Part shown: positions 41,695-50,858 of the stretch, piece after piece
How positions within the stretch are numbered: position 1 is the stretch's first letter
Layout of the letters: each line of letters starts with the position of its first letter
NCBI GenBank assembly: GCA_009379995.1
Contig: WHSR01000020.1
Span: forward strand, 1 to 61,053
DNA from: Streptosporangiales bacterium
Lineage (GTDB): Bacteria > Actinomycetota > Actinomycetes > Streptosporangiales > WHSR01
Direction of reading: 5' to 3'
Length of the DNA: 61,053 bases
The notes under the pieces: model-generated
What the model saw: only the letters and a program-made list of their open reading frames with translations
What the model was told of the DNA's origin: nothing
Databases searched by the model: none
Made by a program: the position numbers and the translations under genes

Positions 41695-41946
41695 TCAGGC
41701 AGTCAGGCGCAGGTAGCGTCGCTCCTCGGGTGTGGTGCCGCCCCACACCCCGTGCGGCTCACCCGTGCGCAGCGCCCACTCGAGGCATTCGTCCCTGACC
41801 GGGCATCGGGCGCAGACCGCCTTCGCCGCGGCGACCTGCTCGAGGGCTGGCCCGGCCGTACCGATGGGATAGAAGAGCTCAGGGTCGACGCCCCGGCAGG
41901 CGGCCAGCTCGGTCCAGTCCGAGACCGGCGTGATGACCATGGTCAC
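41695..41946 (-). CDS. WhiB-family [4Fe-4S] transcription factor
   Basis: 83 residues. Four cluster-binding Cys at 17 (AACRG), 45 and 48 (CARC), 54 (DEC), followed by the GVWGG turn and a basic tail. Wbl proteins bind the principal sigma factor and sense redox signals. GTG at 41946 or ATG at 41940 as start. No AT-hook, so not WhiB7-like. A perfect palindrome lies 28 bp upstream. Confidence 0.93.
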   Translation of the reverse strand: MTMVITPVSDWTELAACRGVDPELFYPIGTAGPALEQVAAAKAVCARCPVRDECLEWALRTGEPHGVWGGTTPEERRYLRLTA

Positions 41947-41973
41947 AGGCGTCTCCGATGACGTGACTGCGGT

Positions 41974-42001
41974 CTACTATTCGTAGTACTACGAATAGTA
42001 G
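41974..42001. promoter_or_regulatory. Perfect 28-bp palindrome upstream of the whiB-like gene
   Basis: The 28 bases 41974-42001 are fully self-complementary, centred on AGTACT with outer CTACTATTCGT. AT-rich (about 61%) in very GC-rich DNA. It lies 27 bp before the whiB-like start, where a repressor would block transcription. The formamidase gene ends on its other side, so only whiB reads away from it. Confidence 0.7.
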
Positions 42002-42080
42002 TACACGACGGCGGGTGCTGCCTCCGTTCTGGGGGATTCCCCAGTTCCGCCGGACGTCACATCGCCGGGCCTGTCTCCCG

Positions 42081-43187
42081 TCAGGTGAAGATGTCAAGCG
42101 AGAGGAACGCCGACACCAGCGGGTTCGGCGCGTCGACGACCTGGCTGATCTTGAGGTCCACGGCGACGCTGCACAGCGCGTACGCCTGCTGGCGGGAGTA
42201 GCCCCGCTCGCCGAGCAGCTCGATCATCGCGAGCAGCGCGTTGCGCGCGGCCAGGGTGAGGTCCTCGGCCCGGTTCTCGTCGTCCGGCCCCACCGGAATG
42301 CCGGTGGTGGCGAGGAAGCGACGCGGCGCCGCGTACTCCGGCGAAACGAAGTAGTCGTCGCGCTCGAACCGCGGTCCGCGCAGCCGGCTGCCCTCACCCT
42401 TGCGTACGGAGAACCGTACGTGCAGGCGCGCCCGCATCTCGATAGCGGTGCCGCAGGTCTCACAGTCCCCCTGGGCGAAGTGGGCGTCGCCCGCGGAGAA
42501 CAGGGCGCCGGGCACGTACACCGGAAGCAGCAGCCGGGTGCCTCTGACCAGTTGCTTGATGTCGACGTTGCCGCCGTTCTCCCGGGGCGGGACGGTCCGC
42601 AGGGCCTCCGCGGTGATCGGGCCGCCCGCCGGCACCGCGCCCTCGGCGGACGGAGGCAGGGCGAGCCCGCCCCCGTCGGCGGCGGCCTGCTCACGGGCGG
42701 TGGCGCGGGCCATCAGGTCCCGGCTCGGCGCCACCCCGATCGTGCCCATGAACGGCGCGCCCGGGATCCGCACCCCTGACAGGTCGGGGGAGGTGGCCCA
42801 GCCGTCCGCGATCCGCCAGTCGATCTTGTGCGGGTCGGGGAAGACGTCACGGAGGAAGCCGAAGCCGGGGATCTGCACGGTGAAGCCGTACGAGTCCGGC
42901 TCGATGTCGAGTATCTCGACGATCAGCAGGTCGCCCGGCTCGGCGCCCTCCACGTGGACCGGGCCGGTCAGCGGGTGCACCACCGACAGGTCGGCGCCGC
43001 CGACCTGCTGCACGGCGGTCTGCGGCCCTACCTGCCCGTCGAGCGCGTCCCGGGTCTCCAGCACCACCTCGTCGCCTTCGCGGCAGCCGACGACGGCCGG
43101 GATGTCGGGATGCCAGCGGTTGTGCCCGGTCTCCGGCTGCTGGGCCAGCGGGCGGCTCGAATCGATACGGACCTCGTGCGACGCCAT
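42081..43187 (-). CDS. Acetamidase/formamidase family protein
   Basis: 368 residues. FmdA/AmdA family; motifs NRWHPDIP, HPLTGPVHVEGAEPGDLLIVEI and FSAGDAHFAQGDCETCGTAIE, the last carrying metal-binding residues. Hydrolyses formamide, acetamide or related short amides to ammonia. Stands alone, 35 bp after an MFS gene on the same strand; the two may be cotranscribed. Confidence 0.9.
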   Translation of the reverse strand: MASHEVRIDSSRPLAQQPETGHNRWHPDIPAVVGCREGDEVVLETRDALDGQVGPQTAVQQVGGADLSVVHPLTGPVHVEGAEPGDLLIVEILDIEPDSYGFTVQIPGFGFLRDVFPDPHKIDWRIADGWATSPDLSGVRIPGAPFMGTIGVAPSRDLMARATAREQAAADGGGLALPPSAEGAVPAGGPITAEALRTVPPRENGGNVDIKQLVRGTRLLLPVYVPGALFSAGDAHFAQGDCETCGTAIEMRARLHVRFSVRKGEGSRLRGPRFERDDYFVSPEYAAPRRFLATTGIPVGPDDENRAEDLTLAARNALLAMIELLGERGYSRQQAYALCSVAVDLKISQVVDAPNPLVSAFLSLDIFT

Positions 43188-43222
43188 CGCGCACCCCCTC
43201 TTCTCGGCGGGTTGGCCCGATC

Positions 43223-44497
43223 TTACGGCTGGGTTTGCGGAGACGGGCGGTCCGGACGGGCGAGGAGCACGACGGCGCCGGCGACCACGAACGACCCGGC
43301 CATGACGAAGAACGCGGTCCGGAATCCGGCGTGGTCGATGATCGCGCCGAGGGCGGTGAGCCAGAGCGAGCCGACGCCATAGGCGATCGCGAAATAGAGC
43401 CCGAACGCGGTACGGACGTTTGCGCCCTGCACACCGTCCGAGAACAGTGACTGCAGCAGCGGCGACTCGGCGTACGCGAACACACCCACCAGCAGTCCGA
43501 CGGCGATGAGCGCCGGCACCGACGCCCCGACGAGCACAAAGGCGGCCAGCGCCGCCGCGCCGACGAGGAACACGGTGAGCAGGACCGCCCGGCGATCGAG
43601 CCGGTCGGAGAGCAGGCCGGCCGCAACCGGCCCCACCACACTGCCGGTCACGAGCACCGTGAAGACCACCCCGACCTGTACGGGGGTGAGGTGCAGGCCG
43701 GATTTCAGGTAGGCGGGCACGTACGCGGTGAGGGCGCCGAGCCCACGCCCGGCCGCCGCGATCGTGCTGGCCAAGAGCGCCGCCACGACGGTGCGGCGCA
43801 GCAACACCGTCCGCAGCCGCAGCGTCGGCGCGTGGTCATCGTCACCGGCGGATTCGCCCGCCACGGCGTCCTCGGAGCCGGCGCCCGACCGTGTCCCCCG
43901 CAGGCCGGCCATCACCAGTACCCCGCTGATCGCCATGGCCAGCGCGAAGATGGCCAGCGACCAGCGCCAGCCGACGTGCGCGATGAGCACGCCGGCCAGC
44001 ACGGGGACGGCGAGGGTGCCGATGCTCCCGCCGGTGGTGTGCCAGCTCAGCACCAACCCGCGCCGATCGGGGAAGCGTCCGGTCAGGTACGCGCTGCCCA
44101 CCGGGTGCTGTGGCCAGCTGGTAAACGCGCCGACCATCCGGGCGGCACTGAACGCGGCGAACCCCGGCGACAACGCGCCGAGCAGGGCCGCCACGGCGAG
44201 CCCCAGGTTCTGCGCGGTGAGCAGCACACGGGCCGACATCCGCCGGACCATTCCGGCGGCGGCCTGCAGCACGCCGCCCACCACGCCGGCCGCGCCCAGC
44301 AGGATGCCGAGGGTGCCGTAGGAGATGCCGAAGTCGGCGACGACGAACGGGTAGGTCAGCGCCAGCGCGGCGACGTAGACGTGCTGAACCGCGTGGGAAA
44401 AGGTGACGACGCCGAGGTCGGCGATGTCGCCGGGCCGCCACGCCCGGTCTCTTCTCTGGGCGAGAAGATCGGCGCTGCGGGACGACACGCCCACCAC
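43223..44497 (-). CDS. MFS transporter
   Basis: 424 residues, 12 predicted membrane segments, MFS motif A-like loops (GMVRRMSARVLL; LLSDRLDRRAVLL) in both halves. Immediately upstream of the formamidase gene on the same strand, so it may move an amide or related compound (inference from position). Confidence 0.85.
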   Translation of the reverse strand: MVGVSSRSADLLAQRRDRAWRPGDIADLGVVTFSHAVQHVYVAALALTYPFVVADFGISYGTLGILLGAAGVVGGVLQAAAGMVRRMSARVLLTAQNLGLAVAALLGALSPGFAAFSAARMVGAFTSWPQHPVGSAYLTGRFPDRRGLVLSWHTTGGSIGTLAVPVLAGVLIAHVGWRWSLAIFALAMAISGVLVMAGLRGTRSGAGSEDAVAGESAGDDDHAPTLRLRTVLLRRTVVAALLASTIAAAGRGLGALTAYVPAYLKSGLHLTPVQVGVVFTVLVTGSVVGPVAAGLLSDRLDRRAVLLTVFLVGAAALAAFVLVGASVPALIAVGLLVGVFAYAESPLLQSLFSDGVQGANVRTAFGLYFAIAYGVGSLWLTALGAIIDHAGFRTAFFVMAGSFVVAGAVVLLARPDRPSPQTQP

Positions 44498-44640
44498 CGT
44501 AATCCGCGCTGCCCCGTCGCGTCGCTTACAGCCGAACGGATGTGTGCGGTTTCACTCTCTATTCGTCCTTGTCAGCGCGGGTGGAACGCGGCGGCTTCCG
44601 GCGGTGTAGTAGTTCCAGCGGATCGGAAAGGGGGTGTCGG

Positions 44641-45168
44641 GTGCCGGGAGCCTGGGGTCGTGTCCTCGCCGCCGGCCTGCTGTTGAGCGCCGCCGCCGGG
44701 TGTGTCGGCGCCGACGCCGCGGAGGGGCAGCGGCGCCCAGCCGACGCCTCCTGCCCGGTGACCATGCCGATGGACGTCGCCCGCCTGCCGCCGGTGCTGG
44801 CCCGCTCCGGCGATGACGTGTGGTACGGCGAGGGCGGGCTGTGGGTCGGGCTGTCGTGGGTTGGCGCGCCCGGCGCCGCCGCCCCGGTACGTCCGGACGG
44901 CGGTGGTCTGAAGTACCCCTCGGTGACGCTCCGGGACGGGCGGCACACGGAGGCGCTCGGCCCACCCACCGTGCGCGCCAGACGACTCGACGCGCCCGGT
45001 ACGGCCAGGGTTTCGTTCGGCGGGTACGCCGACGGCGGCATCGACTCCATTCCGCGGTACTGGTGGCCCACCGGGATCGACTTCCCCGACTCCGGATGCT
45101 GGCTGGTCACCGAGGCCCTCGGCGACGACGTCGTGCGATTCGTCGTGCGGGTGGAGGAGACGACGTGA
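44641..45168 (+). CDS. Predicted lipoprotein, unknown function
   Basis: 175 residues from a GTG with a G-rich ribosome site. Signal peptide with lipobox (SAAAGC, Cys about 20). The mature part has an SxxGCW segment near the end (DFPDSGCWLVTEA) and no domain I recognise. Divergent from the MFS gene. Confidence 0.7.
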   Translation: MPGAWGRVLAAGLLLSAAAGCVGADAAEGQRRPADASCPVTMPMDVARLPPVLARSGDDVWYGEGGLWVGLSWVGAPGAAAPVRPDGGGLKYPSVTLRDGRHTEALGPPTVRARRLDAPGTARVSFGGYADGGIDSIPRYWWPTGIDFPDSGCWLVTEALGDDVVRFVVRVEETT

Positions 45169-45250
45169 ACCCCGGACACCCCGTGGGTCGTGTAGCGAGA
45201 GAGGGCACCGGGTCCGTGGGGCCGGTGGGAAGACAATGGAAGGGGTGCGC

Positions 45251-45715
45251 ATGGCGCTGCTCAGGGCGCTCGTCGTGGTGGGCCTCGCGGTCAACGCGTA
45301 CGTCCACCTTCGCCTGGCGACGGAGTGGGACACGATCACGGAGGGGATCGGCGGGGGCACCATGTTCCGCATCGACGGTGTGGTCGCCGGGCTCACCGCC
45401 CTGATCGTGCTGGTCTGGGGCCGCCGTCGGATGACCTATCTCCTGGCGTTCGGGGTCAGCGCCGCCGCACTCGGCGCGGTCCTCCTCTACACCTACGTCG
45501 ACGTCGGCCCCCTCGGGCCGCTGCCGAACCTGTACGAGCCGGTGTGGTTCGCGGAGAAGCTGGCCAGCGCGGTAGCGGAGGCGGTTGCGGTCGCCGCGTC
45601 GGCCGCCGGGTTCTGGCTGCTCGGCCGGGCTCCCCGGGCTCCCCGAGGCCGCCGGAGCGGCTCGACGGCCGATGCCGCTCCGCGCGACGAGACAGCCGAA
45701 CCCGTCGACCGCTGA
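45251..45715 (+). CDS. Small membrane protein
   Basis: 154 residues from the ATG at 45251, favoured by AAGGGG upstream; an ATG at 45236 is possible. Four membrane segments (AYVHLRLATEWD after the first) and a charged tail. Resembles DoxX-like actinobacterial membrane proteins in layout only. Convergent with the SARP gene. Confidence 0.65.
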   Translation: MALLRALVVVGLAVNAYVHLRLATEWDTITEGIGGGTMFRIDGVVAGLTALIVLVWGRRRMTYLLAFGVSAAALGAVLLYTYVDVGPLGPLPNLYEPVWFAEKLASAVAEAVAVAASAAGFWLLGRAPRAPRGRRSGSTADAAPRDETAEPVDR

Positions 45716-45721
45716 TCTCGA

Positions 45722-48703
45722 TTACTCGGCCGGACGAGCCGACGGACCGTGACCGTGCCCGCAGAGCGTCTGCCGGGTCCGCTCGATCTCGCGCCGCAGG
45801 TACGGACTGCCGAGCTGGTCGGCAACCGTCATCCCTTCGTCGAGGCAGCGCAGGGCCTTGTCGGTGTCCCCGGTGCCGAGGTGCAGTTCACCGAAGGCAT
45901 GCAGCAGATGGGTCCGCAGGATCGGGTCGTTCTCGTCGTCGTTGAGGTCGGCCGCCCGCTCCAACTCCTCGCGGGCCCGGTCCGGGTCGCCGCGGGCGAG
46001 GTAGCTTCGGCCGAGGCCGAAATGCGTGTAGGCGGTGCCCCGGCGGTCGCCCACCCGCTGGACGAGGGCCATGGTGTGCCGGAACCGCCGCTCCGCATCG
46101 TCCGGCCGGCCGAGCCGGAGGTCGACCATGCCAAGCCAAAGGGTCGCGTTGGCCTGATGATGTCGGTCTCCGGTGGCGGTGGCGATGTCAAGTGTTGTGC
46201 GGTATGCCTCAGAGGCTGCGTCGAGGTCTCCAGACTCCAGCTGGATGTGACCGAGGCAGAGAATGAGTTGCGCCTCGGCGCCCCGGTCGCCGGACTCGTG
46301 CAGCAGCGGCCTGGCCGCCTCACCGTACCGCTGACCTTCACTGTAGTTGCCGCGCCGCCAGCCGGCGATGCACAGGCTGCGCAGGGCGAGTCCACGGCCC
46401 TGGGTATGGCCGATCCGCTCGAAGAGGCGCAGGGCGTCGCCGAGCAGTACCTCGGCGGCGTCGTAGTCGCGCTCGACGTTGAGTGCCAGTGCCCCGAGGC
46501 TGGTGAGCAGAGCCCCTTCGCCTCTCTGGTTGCCCGTCCGGCGGCAGGCGGCAAGGGCGACCTCGTGGGTGTGCCGCCAGTCGTCCACGTAGTGGGAGAG
46601 CTGGAACCCGGTGGCGGCTCGCAGGGCCAGCTCCCAGCACTGTTCGTCGAATCCCAGCCGGGCCGCCTGCCGTACGACGATGACCATGGCGAGCCGTTCG
46701 GACTCGAACCATGCCATCGGTTCGGTCAGCAGCCGGGCCGCCGTCCCGGGATCGGGCGTCCACCGCGGAGCATCCCCGTACACGGCCGTGTAGTCCCCGC
46801 CGAGCACCTGGCGATGCACTTCGTCGGCGAGTGCCAGCCACGCCCCGAACGCCCGGACCAGCGCCGCCCGCTGGTCGGCATCCGCGTCCTCGGCGAGGGC
46901 GCGCTCATGGGCGTACACCCGCACGAGATCGTGGAACCGGTAGCGGAGCTGGCCGGCGGCATCCCGGCCGGCTGCCTGCAGCAATTGGACGTCCACCAGC
47001 TGTTCGACGATGTCCTCGGCGACCTGCGCGGAGGTGTCCAGCGCGGCGGCAGCTACCCAGCTGGCGAAATCGGGCGCCTCCAGCAGCCCGAGCCGGCGGA
47101 AGGCCGCCTGCGCCATGGGGTCGAGATTGTGGTACGAGAGCGCGAGGCTGGCACGGATATTGAGGTCGCGGTGCGCCAGCTCGTCCAGTCGGCGGTGCTC
47201 GTCCGAGATGCGGTCCAGGAAATCCCGCACGCTCCAGTGCGGCTTGGCGGCCAGCCGGGCGCCGGCGATGCGCAGCGCCAACGGCAGCCCGCCGCACAGC
47301 CCAACCAGTTCGGTAGCCGCTTCGGGATCGGACCGGATGCTGCCCGGATCCACCATGTGTGCCAGCAGCCGCACGCCGTCGTCGGCCGCGAAGGTGTCGA
47401 GATCGATTACCTCGGCGCCGGGCAGACCGGTGAGGCGGGTGCGGCTGGTGACCAGTACCGCGCAGCCCTGGCTGCCCGGCAGCAACGGCGCGATCTGCGC
47501 CTCGTCCACCGCGTCGTCGAGCGCGACGAGCGTCCGGCGGCCGCTGAGCCGGCTGCGGTAGAGCGCCGTACGGTCGGCGGCCGACTCGGGGATGGTCGCC
47601 GGGTCCACGCCGAGCGCGCGCAGGAATCCCGCCAGCACGTCGGCGATGTCGGCCGGGTCGTTGGTCGGCCCGCGCAGGTTGGCGTACAGCTGCCCGTCCG
47701 GGAAGGTCCCCGCGATCCGATGCCCGAGGTGCACGGCCAGCGTGGTCTTACCCACTCCTGCGGCCCCGGAGATGGCCACTATCCGCGGCGCGTCGACGCT
47801 CCGGCTCACCAGCATGTCCTCGGCCCGGGCGACCTGTCGGGCGCGACCGGTGAAGTCGGCGACGTCCGGTGGCAGCTGCGCCGGCACGATGGCCGCCGCC
47901 GGTGTCGCCGTGGTGGTCTCGCTCTTGGCTGCCCCAGAGGACGCGGCCGCCTCGGCCGGTGCGGAAATCGACGGGTCGTCGTTGAGGATCGCCTGCTCCA
48001 GCTCGCGAAGTGCCGGGGCAGGGTCGAGGCCGAGTTGTTCGACGAACGTGCTCCGCGCCTCCTGGTACGCCCCCAGAGCGTCGGCGCGCCGGCCGGCCCG
48101 GTAGAGCGCCAGCATGTAGGCGGCACGCAGCCGTTCTCGCAGCGGATGCTCGGCGATCAGCCCGGCCAGCTCGCCGATGAGCTCCGCGTGCCGTCCCAGC
48201 GCCAGGTCCACCTCGATCCGCGCCTCCAGCGCCGCCAGCCTCTGCTCTTCTAGCCGGGTGGCGTGACCTCGTAGCCATTCCACGTCGGGGAAGTCGGCGA
48301 ACGCCTCGCCACGCCAGCAGGCGAGCGCCTGGGTCAACACGGTGTCAGCGGTCACCAGGTCGCCCTCGGCCTGCGCGGTGTGGCCACGGCCGGCAAGCTC
48401 GGCGAACCGCCGCGCGTCCAGCTCGCCGCGCCGCACCACCACCGCATAGCCGGGCGCGCGGTACACGATCCGACTCTCGTCTCCCAGCGCCTGGCGCAGG
48501 TGATACACGTAAACCTGCAGGTTCTTGGCTGCCGTGCGGGGTGGCTGCGGTCCCCACAGCACGTCGATGAGCCGGTCGGTGGACAGAACCTGATCCGGCT
48601 GTGCGAGCATCACGCCCAGCAGCAACCGCTGCTTGGGCGGTCCGAGCGCCACAGGCGCGCCGTCGCGCTCCACCGCCAGCGGCCCCAGCACACCGAACCG
48701 CAT
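45722..48703 (-). CDS. SARP/AfsR-like regulator (OmpR-type HTH, BTAD, NB-ARC, TPR)
   Basis: 993 residues from the ATG at 48703. Residues 1-95 form an OmpR/PhoB-type winged helix (MRFGVLGPLAVERDG; NLQVYVYHLRQAL), about 96-245 the bacterial transcriptional activation domain, then an NB-ARC ATPase with Walker A SGAAGVGKTTLAV and Walker B TLVALDD, and C-terminal TPRs from about 720. Large SARPs activate secondary-metabolite or stress genes by binding direct heptamer repeats. Divergent from the YbaB/WXG100 operon. Confidence 0.9.
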   Translation of the reverse strand: MRFGVLGPLAVERDGAPVALGPPKQRLLLGVMLAQPDQVLSTDRLIDVLWGPQPPRTAAKNLQVYVYHLRQALGDESRIVYRAPGYAVVVRRGELDARRFAELAGRGHTAQAEGDLVTADTVLTQALACWRGEAFADFPDVEWLRGHATRLEEQRLAALEARIEVDLALGRHAELIGELAGLIAEHPLRERLRAAYMLALYRAGRRADALGAYQEARSTFVEQLGLDPAPALRELEQAILNDDPSISAPAEAAASSGAAKSETTTATPAAAIVPAQLPPDVADFTGRARQVARAEDMLVSRSVDAPRIVAISGAAGVGKTTLAVHLGHRIAGTFPDGQLYANLRGPTNDPADIADVLAGFLRALGVDPATIPESAADRTALYRSRLSGRRTLVALDDAVDEAQIAPLLPGSQGCAVLVTSRTRLTGLPGAEVIDLDTFAADDGVRLLAHMVDPGSIRSDPEAATELVGLCGGLPLALRIAGARLAAKPHWSVRDFLDRISDEHRRLDELAHRDLNIRASLALSYHNLDPMAQAAFRRLGLLEAPDFASWVAAAALDTSAQVAEDIVEQLVDVQLLQAAGRDAAGQLRYRFHDLVRVYAHERALAEDADADQRAALVRAFGAWLALADEVHRQVLGGDYTAVYGDAPRWTPDPGTAARLLTEPMAWFESERLAMVIVVRQAARLGFDEQCWELALRAATGFQLSHYVDDWRHTHEVALAACRRTGNQRGEGALLTSLGALALNVERDYDAAEVLLGDALRLFERIGHTQGRGLALRSLCIAGWRRGNYSEGQRYGEAARPLLHESGDRGAEAQLILCLGHIQLESGDLDAASEAYRTTLDIATATGDRHHQANATLWLGMVDLRLGRPDDAERRFRHTMALVQRVGDRRGTAYTHFGLGRSYLARGDPDRAREELERAADLNDDENDPILRTHLLHAFGELHLGTGDTDKALRCLDEGMTVADQLGSPYLRREIERTRQTLCGHGHGPSARPAE

Positions 48704-49037
48704 GAATCCCCCCGCTTCCGCATACCTACCTGCGAGCACCGATCACACGTCGCCGGGTGCGTCCACAACGCCGACGCAATACGCCAACGTCGCCCATACC
48801 TGGGGCATCAACCGCGCGGTCTCGATCATACGGCTCCGTTGGAGCGTCGGCGTCTCGGTGCCTGCAGGGGGTTGTACGTCGCTCGTCGCCAACCGCATAC
48901 CCGATGCATACCAGATGACAACCGGCAAGCTATAGGAATGTGATCCGCACATGCGAGAGCGCGCTTGTCGCGCTCCACAGGTTTGTGCTGGCTTCGTCGG
49001 GCCGGGGGAGACACGGTGACTCGGGGGAAAGGGCGGC
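48704..49037. promoter_or_regulatory. Divergent control region with heptamer repeats at 11-bp period
   Basis: GCATACC occurs at 48895-48901 and 48906-48912, exactly 11 bp apart, the spacing used by SARP DNA-binding domains. Further copies lie at 48720-48726 (GCATACC) and 48794-48800 (CCATACC). A small hairpin AGCGCG/CGCGCT is at 48958-48974. No gene is apparent in the gap. Confidence 0.5.
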
Positions 49038-49388
49038 ATGGAGTTCAAGGAGCGCCTCGAAGAGCTGCGGTGCAGGGCGGAGGAGCGCCGCCAGGCGATA
49101 CAGGGGGAAGTGGACGAGTTCACTGCGCGTGAGTTCACCGGTGAGTCCGGGGACGGCTGCGTCCGGGTCACCGTCGACGGGCACGGCGCGGTGTGCGGGG
49201 TGCGGGTAGATCCGCGGCGACTGCGGGCCGTCATGGGCGACGAGCTGGGTCGGAAGGTGGTCGAGGCCGCGCGGGCGGCGCGTGGCGCGTACCAGGAGGG
49301 CACCACCGACGTTCTGCGGCGCTTGTCCGGCGGCGACGCCGAGTCCTTCCGCCGGCTCGGCAATGGCCTCGACCGCGGCCGCCGGTGA
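49038..49388 (+). CDS. YbaB/EbfC-like DNA-binding protein
   Basis: 116 residues: N-terminal helix (MEFKERLEELRCRAEERRQ), a three-strand sheet (CVRVTVDGHGAVCGVRVDP) and a C-terminal helix, the YbaB plan. In actinomycetes such proteins are often encoded next to WXG100 type VII substrates. First gene of a compact five-gene operon, overlapping the next by GTGA. Confidence 0.75.
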   Translation: MEFKERLEELRCRAEERRQAIQGEVDEFTAREFTGESGDGCVRVTVDGHGAVCGVRVDPRRLRAVMGDELGRKVVEAARAARGAYQEGTTDVLRRLSGGDAESFRRLGNGLDRGRR

Positions 49389-49846
49389 GTTCGGACCTAG
49401 GGACAGCAGTGTCAGGGCCGGACAGCATCGACGCGGTGATGCGTGAGCTGCGCAGGTTCCGCGAGGAGCTTCCCAGGTGGGCCGAGGCGTTCGCGCGGCA
49501 GCAAGGCCAGGAGGTACATGCGGAGAGCGCAGGGGGTTCCGTGCGCGCCTCCTGCACGGTCTCGGGGGAGGTCACCCGGGTGGAGATCGACACGTACTTC
49601 CTGCGCGCGGCCGGGTCCAGCCGGGTGGACGCCGCGATCTTGGAGGCGCTGCGGGGCGTACAGACCGCGGCCTTCCGAGAGGTCGCCGCACATCAGGAGA
49701 CGCTTCGGTTCATGGGGCTGCCGATCGGTGAGGTGCTGTCCGGGAAGAGACAGCTGGCCGACCTGCTGCCGGTCCCGCCCGGCGTCTCACCGCCCGGGGC
49801 GCCCGTTGCGGACAGATCAGATAAGCGATCGGAGGACGACCGATGA
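49385..49846 (+). CDS. Second YbaB/EbfC-like protein
   Basis: 153 residues from the GTG overlapping the previous stop; a GTG at 49410 is an alternative. Same helix-sheet-helix plan (AVMRELRRFREELPRWAEAF; VRASCTVSGEVTRVEIDTYFLR) with a Pro-rich tail. Possibly forms a heterodimer with its neighbour. Overlaps the WXG100 gene by ATGA. Confidence 0.7.
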   Translation: MSSDLGTAVSGPDSIDAVMRELRRFREELPRWAEAFARQQGQEVHAESAGGSVRASCTVSGEVTRVEIDTYFLRAAGSSRVDAAILEALRGVQTAAFREVAAHQETLRFMGLPIGEVLSGKRQLADLLPVPPGVSPPGAPVADRSDKRSEDDR

Positions 49847-50184
49847 GCGACTTCACGGTCGACACGGCGAGCTTGGGGCGCTTCCGCGCTGCGGCGGAGC
49901 GCGCCCAAGGCCGAGTCGGCGAATTGCGCGGCCTGGCGGATGCGGCCAGGCTGGTGCCCGGCACCTTCACCCGCACCGAGGGCGGGCAGCTCGCCGACAG
50001 CGGGCACGCCGAGATGCTGGCCGGCCTCAACAGGCTGCTCGAGGCGGCGGGCAAGGGGCTGGGCGGGATCGCCGAGGCGACCGCGGCAACCCTGGACAAC
50101 TACGAGAGCACCGACGCACACCACGGGGCCGCCATGTCCGACCTCCAGGGGGGACTCGACTCCGCCCGGGGGTATGAGGCATGA
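49843..50184 (+). CDS. WXG100/EspC-like type VII secretion substrate or chaperone
   Basis: 113 residues, two helices, no signal peptide. A YxxxD export motif is present at Tyr87-Asp91 (NYESTDAHH), as in ESX substrates. The usual WxG turn is replaced by a longer loop (VPGTFTRTEGGQL), as in EspC-like proteins. Likely partner of the next protein, with which it overlaps by ATGA. Confidence 0.72.
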   Translation: MSDFTVDTASLGRFRAAAERAQGRVGELRGLADAARLVPGTFTRTEGGQLADSGHAEMLAGLNRLLEAAGKGLGGIAEATAATLDNYESTDAHHGAAMSDLQGGLDSARGYEA

Positions 50185-50792
50185 GAATCCCCAGCCGCGA
50201 GGAGTTCGCACCGATACCCGAGGTGGTAGCCAAGTACGGGCTACCCGATCCCCTCGAGATTCTCCCACGACTGGAGAACCAGCTCGAGGCCGTCGATCCG
50301 TCGAACGCCCAGGTACGGGAGATCGCCTCCGGGCTCCGTGGCGTCGCCGACGACCTCGCCGCCGAGGCGGGCGCTGTCGACTGGCAGGGCGCGGCCGCCG
50401 ATGGGTTCCGGGCCAAGGCCGCCCAGGTCGTCCAGTCCCTCCGGGAGGGGGCCGACAACGCCGAGGCCGCCGTGGCAAGAGTCAAGGAAATGTCGGAGGA
50501 AATCAAAGAGATAGTAAAGAAGATCCTCTACACGATAGCCGCCGTGGCCGCCTTCATTCTGGTGCTTGTCACGCTTCCTGAAATTACCGCGATAGCTCTC
50601 ATCCTGGCGATCATTATACTCTTGGCGACTCTCATCGCCATTTGGCTCGACGAGCTCTTGCGGCTGATCCTTATCATATGGGACTGGCTGAAGGGGCTGT
50701 GGGACGGGATAGTCCAGTGGTTCAATGAGCTGTACGATGGGATAATAAGGTGGATCGAGAGCAAGCGGCCTCCAGTGGTCCGTCCGGCGTAG
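50181..50792 (+). CDS. WXG-domain protein with membrane-inserting C-terminus; candidate type VII toxin
   Basis: 203 residues. Residues 30-105 are a WXG100-like helical hairpin (WQG at 68-70). Residues 107-114 are a charged helix, followed by two hydrophobic segments (about 116-132 and 136-156) and an aromatic amphipathic tail of alternating acidic, Trp and Ile residues (WDWLKGLWDGIVQWFNELYD) ending in RRP-like basic residues. The coding sequence for the tail is AT-richer, with ATA codons rare elsewhere in this window. No enzymatic motif. Reads as a membrane-active effector; unproven. Confidence 0.65.
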   Translation: MRIPSREEFAPIPEVVAKYGLPDPLEILPRLENQLEAVDPSNAQVREIASGLRGVADDLAAEAGAVDWQGAAADGFRAKAAQVVQSLREGADNAEAAVARVKEMSEEIKEIVKKILYTIAAVAAFILVLVTLPEITAIALILAIIILLATLIAIWLDELLRLILIIWDWLKGLWDGIVQWFNELYDGIIRWIESKRPPVVRPA

Positions 50793-50858
50793 CAGGAGAG
50801 TAGGAGGGTGGATGGCCACCGGTCCCGGTAGCGGACAGACACGGTCTCCGGAGTTCCC

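Noticed and set aside
45749..48253. Long open frame opposite the SARP gene (834 codons)
   Set aside because: Antisense shadow created by GC-rich third positions; the minus-strand protein has full SARP/NB-ARC/TPR motifs and the plus-strand translation has none.
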